Source: Schoenoplectus triqueter
Lineage: Eukaryota > Streptophyta > Magnoliopsida > Poales > Cyperaceae
Length of the DNA: 29,949 nt
NCBI GenBank assembly: GCA_964058805.1
Contig: CAXKVV010000371.1
Span: forward strand, 1 to 29,949
Reading direction: 5' to 3'
The notes beneath the pieces are model-generated. The model saw nothing but the letters and a program-made list of their open reading frames with translations. It did no database searches and was not told where the DNA came from. A program made the position numbers and the translations under genes. Position 1 is the first letter of the stretch, and every line of letters starts with the position of its first letter. Positions 11,658 to 21,301 of this stretch are shown here, piece by piece.

Positions 11658-14600
11658 TGACACTGAATTTGCACAAAAATAACTAGGATGCACTAGAAAA
11701 TATTGTTTAAGGAAGTTATTGGAGTTTTACATCATTTTTGGCATCATAACTACAGATGAACCGGTGCAAATTGATAAAAAAAACCTTCTTATTATGTCCT
11801 TTATAATATTTTATAATTAACTGATCGATATGAACATTTTACGACACAAATTTTGCACAAAACATTACAAGGATGCATTAAAAACAGTTGTTGAAATAAG
11901 TTATTTGAATTTTGCATCGTTTATGGCCTCGTAACTACATATAAAATCGTGAAAATTCATAAAAATACTCCCAATTTTGTCAATTACAATATTTTGCAAT
12001 GAATACTTCGATATGAATATTTTAGGACACAATGTTTTCACAAAAGTTAATTTGGATGCATTATAAACTAGCGCATAAACAAGTTCTTTGAGTTTTTCAT
12101 CATTTCTGACCTCATAACGACACACAAATTCGTACAAATCAATATAATTACTCATAATTATCTCCATTATTATAATTTGTATATAACACATCGATATGAA
12201 AATTCTACGACAACATTTTTTGCGCAATAATTAAGTAGGATGTAATGGAAGCTATTATTTAAACAAAGTTGTTTAAGTTTTTCATTATTTTTAGCCTCAC
12301 AACTGCACATAAATTCGCAAAAATTCAAATAAATACTTCTAATTATGTCTGTTATAGGATTCTAAAATTAATATTTAAATACGAACATTTAACACACTTA
12401 TTCTGAATAAAACATAACTAGGATGCATTAAAAACTGCCGTTCAAATATGTTTTTTTTTTGAGTTTTTCATCGTTTTGACCTCATATCTACACATGAATT
12501 CATACAAATTAATATAAATACTTCTAATTATGTATGTTATAATATTTGTTTAGTTAGCATTTCGATATGAACATTTTACGAACCAAATCTTGAACAAAAC
12601 TTAATTAGGATGCATTAAAAACTGCTGTTTAAACAAGTTGTTTGAGATTTTCATCATTTTTCGCCTCATAACAACACATAAATTCGTACAAATTAATATA
12701 AATAATCCTAATTATATATATTATTTGATTTTTTAGTTAAAAATTTGATATGATAATTTTACAATATTAATTTCACAAAAATTAACTAGGATGAGTTAAA
12801 AACAGCAGTTTAAACGAGTTATTTGAATTTTTCATTATTTTTGGTCCCATAACTATGGTTGAAATCGTGCAAAATAATTTTAAGTACTTCTAATTAATAT
12901 ATTATGTAATTTTCCAAATAACATTACGATATTAACATTCTACAACACTAATTTTGTACAAAATTTTATTTGGATGCATTACAAACTGCAGTTTAAACAG
13001 GTTCTTAGAGTTTTTCATCATTTTTAGCCTCATAACTACACATGAATTCGTACAAATTAATATATTTACTCCTTATTATGTCTATTATAAGTTCATTCAG
13101 TTAACACTCCGATATGATCATTTTACGATATTAATTTTTCACAAAACTTAACTGGGATGCATTAAAACCTGCTATTTAAACAAATTATATAATTTTTTTA
13201 ATCATTTTTGGCCTCATAACTAGACATAAATTCATAAAAATTAATATAATTCCTTTTGATTATATCTATTATAAAATTGTTCAATCAAAGCATCGACATG
13301 AGATTTCCATGACACTAATTATGCTCAAAATTTAACTCGGATGTATTAAAAACTACGGTTTTAACAAGTTTTATTAATATTTTTATCACATTACAGGACA
13401 TAAATTTGGGAAAGATCATAAAACTACTCTTAATAATGTCTATTATAAGATTTTGTTAATTAACGCTTCGATATGATCATTCAAAAACATTAACTCAGCA
13501 CAAAACTTAACTCGGATACATTAAAAAGTTGTTTGAGTTATTCATCATTTTTGACCTCTTTACTACACGTGAATTCATACAGATTTTATAATTACACCTA
13601 GTTATGCAAATAATAAAATTTTTGAGTTAACACTTTGATATTAATATTTTACGACGCTAATTTTGCACAAAACATAACCAGGATTCATTAAAAACTGTTA
13701 TTTATACAAGTAGTTTGAGTTTTTTTATCATTTTAGCCTCATAACGACACATAAATTTGTACAAATTAACATAATTAACCTAATTATGTCTATTATAAGT
13801 TTTTTTAGTTAACATTTCGATATGAAATTTCTATGACACTAATTTTGCACAAAACTTAACTTGGATGTATTAAAAGCTGTTGTTTAAACAAGTTTCAGTT
13901 TTTCCTCATTTTTGGGTCGTAACTACATATATATTTGTACAAATTCATATAAATACTCCTAATTATGTCTATTATAAGATTTTTTAATAAAGACATCAAT
14001 ATGACCATTCTATGATACTAATTTTATATAAAACTTAATTCTGATGTTTATATACCGCTGTATAAACAGGTCGTTTGATTTTTCATCATTTTTAGCGTTA
14101 TAACTACACATGCATTCATGGAAATTCATATAAATACTCCAATTTGCGTCTGTTATAAGATTTTTCAATTAATATTTCGATTGGAAAATTTTATGACACT
14201 ATTTTTTCAGAAAAGTTAATTAAGTTGCATAATAAACTGCCGTTTAAAGAAGTCGTTTGAGTTTTTCTTATCATTTTTGGCCTCATACCAGCACATTACT
14301 TCTTTTAAATTATTATAATTAATGCTAATTATGTCTATTATAGAATTTTTCAAAGAAGACTTCGATATAAAGATTCCACGACACCGATTTTGAAGAAAAC
14401 ATAACTATGATGTATTAGAAAAACTGCAGTTTAAACATGCTTTTTTGAGTTTCTCGAGATTTGTTAGCTCAAAACTACACATAAATTCGTGCAAATTCAT
14501 ATAAATACTCATAATAATGTCTATTATAAACCTTTTCAAATAACACTTCGATATGAACATTCAAAAATATTAGTTTTGCATAAAACTTAATTCAATTGCA

Positions 14601-15709
14601 TTAACAATAGCTGTTTCAACAAGTTACTTGAGCTTTTTCATCACTACACATGAATTCAAAATTCCGGAATCTGCCCGGAACAACTAGTTTCTGAAAATAA
14701 ACCGGTTACCTGCATCAAATGCATATAGATACTCCTAATTATGTGTATTATAAAAAAAATCCAATTAATATTTAGATATGAACCTTTTATGACATTAATT
14801 TGGCCCAAAACATAATTAGGATCATTAAAAACTGTTGTTTAAACCAGTTGTTCCAGATTTTCATTATTTTCGGGTCATAACGACATATAAATTTGTATAA
14901 ATTGATATAAATACTCCTAATTATGTCACTTATAAGATTTTCTAATAAAGACATCAATATGACCATTCTATGATACTAATTTTATAAAAAAACATAATTC
15001 TGATGCCTTAAAACCGCTGTTTAAATAGGTCGTTTCAGTTTTTCATCATTTTTAGCGTTATAACTACACATAAATTCGTATAAAAAATCATATAAATACA
15101 CCTAATTATGCCTGTTATAAGATTTTTCAATTAATATTTCGATATGAATATTTTATGACACCATTTTTCAGAAAAGTTAATTAAGATGCATAAAAAAACT
15201 GCTGTTCGAAGAAGTTGTTTGAGTTTTACTTATCATTTCTGGCTTCATAACTGCACATTAATTCTTCTAAATTCATATAATTACTGATAATTATGTCTAT
15301 TATTGAATTTTTCAATTAATACATCGATATAAAGATTCTACATCACCGATTTTGAACAAAACATAACTAGGATGTATTAGAAAAACTGCTGTTTTGAGCA
15401 TATTTTTTTAGTTTCTCAAGAGTTTTTAGCTCAGAACTACACATAAATTCGTGTAAGTTCATATATATACTCATAATAATGTCTATTATAAACATTTTGA
15501 ATTAACACTTCGATATGAACATTCATAAATGTTAATTTTGCACAAAACTTAATTTGATTGCTTTAAAAACGCTGTTCGAACAAGTTACTTGAGCTTTTCA
15601 TCAATTTTGGCCCCGTAACTACACATGAATTCATGCAAATGGATATAGATACTCCTAATTATGTCTATTATAAAAATTTTCCAATTAACATTTACTTATG
15701 AACATTTTG
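11658..15709. repeat. Higher-order repeat copy 3 (22 monomers)
   Basis: This is the third copy of the 22-monomer unit, 4052 bases long. Identity with the other copies ends at TTGTGACACT near 15710. From there the sequence continues as CTAATTTGGCTCGAAAC, a monomer type that copies 1 and 2 lack at their ends. It shares the ATATG-plus-T-run variant near 12446 with copy 1 and other variants with copy 2, so the three copies are mosaics of each other. Confidence 0.95.
14659..14719. other. 61-base insert, HOR copy 3
   Basis: By eye it is identical to the inserts in copies 1 and 2. Spacing between successive inserts is 4055 and 4053 bases, which confirms the HOR period independently of the monomers. 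Confidence 0.85.
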
Positions 15710-17596
15710 TGACACTAATTTGGCTCGAAACATAATTAGGATGCATTAAATACTGCTGTTTAATTCAGTAATTTGAGTTTTTCATCATGTTTGACTTTAT
15801 AACTATACATAGTTCGCATAAATAAATATAATTACTCCTAATTATATCTAATATAATATTTTTTTTGTTAACACTTCGATATGAATATTTTACAACACAA
15901 ATGTTGTAGAAAACATAACTATGATGCATTAAAAACTACTGTTTAAATGAGTTATTTGAATTTTTCATAATTTTTGCGTCATAACTGCACATAAATTTGT
16001 AGAAACTCATATACATACTCCTAATTATGTTTATTTACAGATATTTCAGTTGACAGTTCGATATGAACATTCAATGACACCGAGTTTGCATAAAATTAAC
16101 TAGGAAGTTATTGGAGTTTTACACTAGAAAATATTGTTTAAGGAAGTTATTGGAGTTTTACATCATTTTTGACATCATTAGTACATATGAGCTTGTGCAA
16201 ATTGATAATTTTTTTTCTAATTATGTATTTTATATTTTTTTATTATTAACAGTTGAATTTGATCATTCTACGAGATAATTTTTGCACAAAACATTACAAG
16301 GATGCATTAAAAACTATTGTTGAAATGAACTATTTGAGTTTTTCATTGTTTTCAACCTAATATCTACACATAAATTCATACAAATTAATAAAAATACTTT
16401 TAATTATATCTGTTATAATATTTGTTAATTAATATTTTGATATGAACTTTTGACGAATCAAATCTTGAATAAAACTTAATTAGGATGCATGAAAAATTAT
16501 TATTTAAACAAGTTGATTGAGTTTTTCATCATTTTTCGCCTCATAATGACACTTAAATTCATACAAATTAATATAAATAATCCTAATTATGTTTTTTATT
16601 TGATTTTTTAGTTAAGACTTTGATATGATTATTTTATATGATGAATTTTCATAAAATTTAACTCGGATGCGTTAAAAACAGCAGTTTAAACAAGTTATTT
16701 GAATTTTTCGTTAGTTTTGGTCTCATAACAAAGAATGAAATCATGAAAATTATTTTTAAGTACTTCTAATTAGTTTATTATATGACTTGTCAAATAACAT
16801 TATGATATTAACATTCTACAATACTAATTTTGTACAAAACTTAATTTGGATGCATTACAAACTGCAATTGAAACATGTTGATTGAATTTTTTTTTATCAT
16901 TTTTAGTCTTGTAACTACACATGAATTCGTACAAATTAATATATTTACTCCTTATTATGTCTATTATAAGGTCATTCTGTTAACACTCCGATATGATCAT
17001 TTTATGATATTAATTGTGCAAAAAAAAATAACTATGATGCAATAAAACCTATTGTTTAAACAAATTATATAATTTTTTTTTAATTTTTAGCCTCATAACT
17101 AGACATAAATTCATAAAAATTAATATAATTCATTTTTATTATATCTATTTTTAAATTATTTAATTAAAGCATTGATATGAAATTTTTACGACAATAATTT
17201 TATGTAAAATTTAACTCGGATGTATTAAAAACTGCAGTTTTAACAAGTTTTTTTGAGTTTTTTAATATTTTTTTATCTCATTAAAAACATAAATTTATCA
17301 AAGATCATATAACTACTCTTAATAATGTCTATTATAAGATTATTTTCATTAACACTTCGATGTGATCAGTCAAAACATTAACTCTACACAAAACTTAACT
17401 TGGATACATTAAAAACTATTCATTAAACAAGTTATTTGCGTTATTCACCATTTTTGACCTCTTAACTACACATGAATTCATACAGATTATATAATTACAC
17501 CTAGTTATGTTAATTATAAGGTTTTTAGTTAACACTTCGATATTATCATTTTATGACACTAATTTGACAGAAAACATAATTAGGATGCATTAAATA
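15710..17596. repeat. Right, diverged part of the satellite array
   Basis: The array continues with more diverged monomers. Bases 15710-16070 hold two monomer types that match those at about 1530-1900 in the left flank and are absent from the core HOR junctions. After them the order of types follows that of the core from its start (16100 resembles 3576), but two or three monomers are missing near 16400. The order then holds to about 17560 and jumps to another monomer type. The array is next interrupted by a Helitron. Confidence 0.85.
16102..16163. repeat. 39-bp offset short duplication in a satellite monomer
   Basis: AGGAAGTTATTGGAGTTTTA occurs at about 16102 and again at about 16141. Corresponding monomers at 3599 and 7656 have it once. 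The duplicate displaced the normal GGATGCACTAG box, so this monomer has a scrambled start. Confidence 0.8.
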
Positions 17597-18066
17597 TCTA
17601 TACTATTATATAAAGCATCTAAGAATTGGAGGGTCCATTTTTTGTCATGGTAAATTTTTTTTATACCCATTTTATCCCTCAATTAGACGGATAATATTTA
17701 TTGTTGGTTGATCGAACGTATGTGATCGCATCCATTGATCCCATCATTCTCTCCATTTCTTTCTCTTATATACTATTATTTCCATAATTTTTATTTTTTA
17801 TTTAGCAACCTTGTGCATATTTGGTAAGAAATTAATGGTGATAATATATGTTAGAATAATTTACTTTTCTTACCATAAAAGTCATGAATCATTAACTCAT
17901 ATTGTGCAAAAATCTCATCCAAGATTAAATATAGTATTTATTATATATTTTCTCTATAATTTGGTGAATTTATAATTTAATATTAAATAAATATAAAATT
18001 TTTTATTTTATAATATTTTAATGTTTAAATAAAAAATTCTGCTGCAACGCACGGGTATATAGCTAG
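17597..18066 (+). mobile_element. Non-autonomous Helitron, 470 bp
   Basis: The element starts with TCTATACTATTATATAAAGC, a typical plant Helitron 5' end beginning in TC. It ends with GCAACGCACGGG, TATATAG and then CTAG, the CTRR-type 3' end. The bases outside are A (17596) and T (18067), which is the A|T target of Helitrons, with no target-site duplication. Joining the flanks gives a normal satellite monomer start like that at 15735-15755, so it inserted into the array. The 5' arm of the usual hairpin before the 3' end is degraded (CTGCTGCAACGCACGGG). There is no Rep/helicase coding sequence, so it would depend on an autonomous relative. Confidence 0.88.
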
Positions 18067-18166
18067 TTGTTGTTTAATTATGTAATTTGAATTTTTCATC
18101 ATTTATGCTTCATAACTATACATAGTTCATATAAATAAATATATTTACTCATAATTATGTCTATTA
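18067..18166. repeat. Last partial satellite monomer at the array edge
   Basis: About 100 bases of satellite (TGTTGTTTAATTATGTAATT onward, with CATAACTATACATAGTTC) resume after the Helitron. They match the monomer type at about 15750-15850. The repeat stops within its AATTATGTCTATTA box, and from there the sequence is retroelement. No satellite is seen after this point. Confidence 0.9.
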
Positions 18167-18169
18167 AAG

Positions 18170-18331
18170 TATTGGGGCATTCGTGAGTAGATCCTTAAGC
18201 TGCTTGATCAACTTTTATGCTTCCTCGGTCGAAGGAGAGTTCCTTCCTTTGAGTAAATTAGTGATTGGTGCGGTGATTGAGCTATAACCTTTTATGAATC
18301 TTCAGTAGAAGCCCGTGAGACCATGTAAAGA
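18170..18331 (-). pseudogene. RT-RNase H connection, truncated by the satellite junction
   Basis: Continuing the RT frame on the minus strand gives SLHGLTGFY, a TGA (18302-18304) at a conserved arginine, RFIKGYSSITAPITNLLKG, and LIKQLKDLLTNAP. This is the connection domain that precedes RNase H in Ty3/gypsy elements. The reading stops at about 18170, where satellite sequence starts. All catalytic parts of RNase H are missing. Confidence 0.85.
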
Positions 18332-19197
18332 TCAAACTTCACCAATTGTGGTCGTGCAAGGCCAACTTCGAATTGCTTGCACTTTGTCTTCGTCGGGACT
18401 AATGCCATGATTTGAGATGGTAAATTCAAAAAATATAAGGGTCGGGACCATCCACAAGCACTTCTTCGTGTTCACAAATAGTTGGTTCATTCGGAGAGTT
18501 TTGAGTAGTTCTCGCAAATGGTATATGTGTTCAATTTTGGTTCGGCTGTAAATAAGGATGTTATCAAAGTACACGATCACGAACTTATTGAGAAAAGACC
18601 AAAGTACTTAATTCATTACTCATATGAAAATACTTGGGACATTCGACAAACCAAAGGGCATAATTACCCACTCGAAAAGGCCCTCTTTTGTCTTAAATGT
18701 CATTTTTCATTCATCACCCCGCTTAATGCGGATTTGGTGGTATCCGCTTTTCAAATCTAACTTCGAGAAGATAATGGCTCCACTGAGTTGATCTAGTATG
18801 TCTTCGAGTCTCAGGATGGGAAATAATACTTGATAGTAATTCGGTTGATGGCTCGGCTATCCACACACATTCAGAATGTTCCATCTTTCTTCGGCAAGAG
18901 CAGTGCAGGAACAACACACACACTTATTCTCTCATGCACAAAACCCTTATCGAGTAGTTTTTGAACTCGTCGACGAAGCTCTTCATGTTGGTCGGGTGAC
19001 ATTCGGTAATGTGCCTTGTTCGGGAGACTCAAACCGGGCACCAAGTTGATTTGGTGTTGAATGTCCCGAAGTGGCAGCAATCCATGTGATAGCTCGCCTA
19101 GTACATCTTGATAAACAGCTAGTATTGGTTTGATGAACCCATTTTGCTTGTCCTTTTGTTCAGTTCTATAAATATCGTCGAAGCCACAATTAAGCAC
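18332..19197 (-). pseudogene. Reverse transcriptase pseudogene, Ty3/gypsy type
   Basis: The minus strand encodes the RT lead-in LLPLRDIQHQINLVPGLSLP, then [48 protein letters not shown], the first catalytic block [26 protein letters not shown], and the second block VYFDNILIYS. The second catalytic pair should be DD but reads DN (AAC at 18560-18562), which would abolish polymerase activity. TGA stops replace arginine codons before MCVD (18871-18873), before VMN (18620-18622) and after GEV (18332-18334). TAA replaces Gln at 18608-18610. A one-base deletion breaks the frame near 18800 at the YYFP-IPRLED-like junction. Confidence 0.92.
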
Positions 19198-19221
19198 ACA
19201 CTTTCTTCTTCAAGCTCGTAT

Positions 19222-19640
19222 TCAAACTCCTATAATGGTACACAAAATACGGTCTTCCTCGTAGTTGGCATGATTGTCATATATGGCATAATTGTCAAAC
19301 TGCCATGGTCGGCCAAAGATGATGTGCGAAACATCCATTGAAACAACGTCAACTCGAATGGTGGTTGAGTAATGAGGTCCAATTGACAGTTCGAGTTGGC
19401 AACCATGGTTGACCATAATCTCAGCATCTTTATTGATCCAACCGAGCTTGTACGGATGTGGGTGTGACGTGGTTGAAAGATTTAACTTCTTGACTGCCTC
19501 TTTGGAGATAATATTCTCCTAATTACCTGAATCGATGATGATGTTGCACTTTCTATCGTTGATTGCACAATAAGTTTTGAAAATATCATGCCTTTCTAGT
19601 TTTTCTTTGTCGGTGGTGCTAGACAAAGTCATCGTACAAT
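19222..19640 (-). pseudogene. Retroviral-type aspartic protease pseudogene
   Basis: On the minus strand this is the pepsin-like protease of a Ty3/gypsy polyprotein. Visible blocks are HDIFKTYCAINDRKCNIIID followed by SG. The catalytic DSG codons lie at 19525-19533. After these come ENIISKEAVKKLNL, HPHPYKLGWI and the C-terminal DVSHIIFGRPWQFDNYAIYD. The protease would cut the Gag-Pol polyprotein during particle maturation. A TAG stop (19519-19521) falls right after the active site where relatives have a cysteine- or serine-containing stretch. The DSG itself is intact. Confidence 0.85.
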
Positions 19641-19729
19641 CAAACTTTCTCCCACAACATCTTCATGGTTGGCTTCATACCTCTTCATAGGTATCATTCA
19701 TCTCCCTCCTTGTAGGTTTCATCTTGTTC

Positions 19730-20745
19730 AGCTGCAAACTATACTCGAGCTTTAGGACACTCGGTTGGCATAATGTTCAAGGTTTTGGCAACGATGACAG
19801 TGAATGTTGGCTCTTCAGTCACTTGAGGGGTTATTTGGGTTGGCCAAAAGAGGTGGAGCATGAGAAGGAGACGGATTGGTGTTCGGTTTAGTGGTTGGTG
19901 GATTCAACATTTTCAAGGTCTTAGTTTGAGTTCAGTTTGGTGTATGTGTGGTATTGGGAGCAAAGTTTCAATTTCGAGCAAATCGTTTCTTGACTACTTT
20001 ATCCTTGGATTGGGCTTTGGATACACCGTTAAAAGTGTGCACTATGAGTGCATCTTGGATGTTATCGTGAAGTCCATGGAGGAAGCGAGCTACTCGCTAG
20101 TCCTCAGTTTCATTGAGCTAGTTTCGAGCCTCTAGCTGATAGAACTCGAGAGTGTACTCATCCACAGTTCTTGCGCCTTGAACGAGAGACTAAAATTGAC
20201 ATAACAATGTCTATCAGTAATTGAGTGGTAAAAACTCTAGGTTCATTTCTCGCTTGAGTTCGTCCCAGTTGTGAAGTGGGGGTAAGTTGTCGAGGTAGCG
20301 GTGATACTTAAAGTTTTGCCACCATGTTGCAGTTCATTCTCGATATTGAATAGTAACCAAAGTCACTCGCTTTTTGAGAGGAATCTCTTTCAACTCGAAA
20401 ATCTCTTCCACTGTATGCATCCAATCAAGGAACTCCTCGGGTTTGAGACTTCCCAAAAAGTCAGAAATCTCTACTCGAAGATCACCATCCCAGCTTAGGT
20501 CATGAGGATTATTTCAGTCTCGGTTGTCATTATTATTATTCTCTCAGTTTTGGTTGTCATTATGAGGATGATTGTTATGCGGAGGTGGAGGTAAATCAAG
20601 ACGTGCTACAAGGTCGGTAAGTAGCCGTATGGTTTGCTGTTGAGCTTGTATATTTTGTTGCTAATTATGCTGAGGTACTTCATGAGCTTGTCGCATATAA
20701 TCAAGAATAGCTTGAAAATATAGATCATTGTTGGTTAATGGTAAG
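19730..20745 (-). pseudogene. gag: gag pseudogene (Retrotrans_gag domain and zinc knuckle)
   Basis: This is the capsid/nucleocapsid region of the Ty3/gypsy element. On the minus strand a single frame first gives a Gln/Asn-rich leader. The Retrotrans_gag domain follows, with EEFLDWMHTVEEIFELKEIP, then TATWWQNFK and NWDELKREMNLEFLP. The nucleocapsid zinc knuckle comes last as CHRCQNLEHYANR then CP (CX2CX4HX4C), with a frameshift just before the last cysteine near 19760. In-frame stops include TGA at 20334-20336, where related proteins have arginine before TATWW-type residues, and TGA-TAG after FLPLNY. The start codon is not identifiable. It cannot make a working Gag. Confidence 0.88.
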
Positions 20746-20822
20746 GTTGTGAATTAGATTGTTGATGATAGGTGGATGTCAGAGATACACTTCACGCAAG
20801 TGCGAAGGTGGTTGTCGAACCT

Positions 20823-20834
20823 GCTCTAATACCA
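20823..20834 (-). other. Primer-binding site, initiator tRNA-Met type
   Basis: The minus strand reads TGGTATTAGAGC. This matches the plant initiator tRNA-Met complement TGGTATCAGAGC except for one C-to-T change. It lies just inside the LTR and upstream of gag, where reverse transcription would be primed. The mismatch is another C-to-T transition, like those in the coding region. Confidence 0.88.
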
Positions 20835-20839
20835 CTTGA

Positions 20840-21301
20840 TGCAATCTCGATCTCAAATTCAAGCTCCGCTAGTGACGGGCAAGGATAAATGGTTTAGTAA
20901 AAAAATAAGTAAAATTAAGAACCGAAAAAAAGAGAAAGATGATAGAATTTCCGAAGAAAACAATTTTAATAATATCAAGTCTGCCTTACAAAATGAGAGA
21001 AGTTCTATTTATAGGTTACAAACCTATCTAGAATCTCATAAAACTTAAATACTATTAAATACAACACAACTATCAAAGCACCTCTTGAAAATATAAATGA
21101 CTCTTGGAAAATAGAAACTATTAAGACTAATTGACTATTAAATGTCTTGTCTAGAAATCACTATCTAATTGATGCTATTTCGGGACTTGCTCCTCTTCGG
21201 GTCTCACTTTAGATGTGTTTGGGCTCTGAATCCGAATTCAAATCTGAGTCAGGCTCGGGTTGGTTTGCGTCATATGACAATTTCATTTTGTTCCCGCCAC
21301 A
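20840..21301 (-). repeat. Putative 5' LTR of the Ty3/gypsy element
   Basis: On the minus strand the LTR would begin TGTGGCGGGAAC (ending at 21301) and end GAGATTGCA (at 20840), five bases before the primer-binding site. This gives TG...CA termini and 462 bases. A TATAAATAG box on the minus strand at 21005-21013 would place the transcription start near 20975, leaving about 135 bases of R-U5, a sensible layout. No second LTR is present to confirm the ends, and no target duplication can be checked, so the outer boundary at 21301 is an inference. Confidence 0.6.
21005..21013 (-). promoter_or_regulatory. Likely TATA box of the LTR promoter
   Basis: The minus strand reads TATAAATAG about 165 bases before the inferred LTR end. 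That is the expected place for a U3 promoter driving gag-pol on the minus strand. The call depends on the LTR assignment. Confidence 0.5.

Larger units (their letters stand above)
1..17596. repeat. AT-rich satellite array, monomer about 183 bp
   Basis: This is head-to-tail tandem satellite DNA. The box GGATGCATTAAAAACTG recurs about every 183 bases, for example at 3576, 3761, 3944, 4128, 4311, 4499, 4679, 4862, 5045 and 5229. Each monomer carries the same ordered landmarks: that box, a GTTTAAACAAGTT stretch, TTTTTCATCATTTTT, CTCATAACTACACAT, AATTATGTCTATTATAA and TTCGATATGAACATT. The monomer length is in the range usual for plant centromeric or heterochromatic satellites wrapped on one nucleosome, but nothing here proves centromere function. 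Short open frames of 60-108 codons inside the array are by-products of the repeat. The array continues off the left edge of the window. Confidence 0.97.
18167..21301 (-). mobile_element. Truncated, inactivated Ty3/gypsy LTR retrotransposon
   Basis: Read on the minus strand, this is a Ty3/gypsy element in the order 5' LTR (21301-20840), primer-binding site, gag, protease, reverse transcriptase and the start of RNase H. It breaks off at about 18167 against satellite DNA, so most of RNase H, integrase and the 3' LTR are missing. Gag and pol appear to have been one long reading frame. It is now interrupted by many in-frame TGA, TAG and TAA codons and at least two frameshifts. The protease and RT sequences resemble the plant Ty3/gypsy type, possibly a chromovirus, but without integrase and its chromodomain the lineage cannot be fixed. 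Confidence 0.93.

Noticed and set aside
1..17596. CRISPR-like array
   Set aside because: The period is about 183 bases with no short conserved repeat and unique spacers, and the rest of the window is plant nuclear DNA. It is satellite DNA.
1..17596. CENP-B box-like motif in the satellite
   Set aside because: I looked for a TTCG...A..CGGG pattern in the monomers. The conserved TTCGATATGA box does not continue into CGGG, so no CENP-B box is supported.
18518..20498. Plus-strand open frames at 18518-18760, 19144-19341, 19860-20135 and 20301-20498
   Set aside because: They are antisense shadows of the minus-strand gag-pol remains.
20836..21048. A 70-codon plus-strand frame with Lys-rich text
   Set aside because: It lies within the inferred LTR on the strand opposite to the element, has no domain, and the region is better explained as R-U5.
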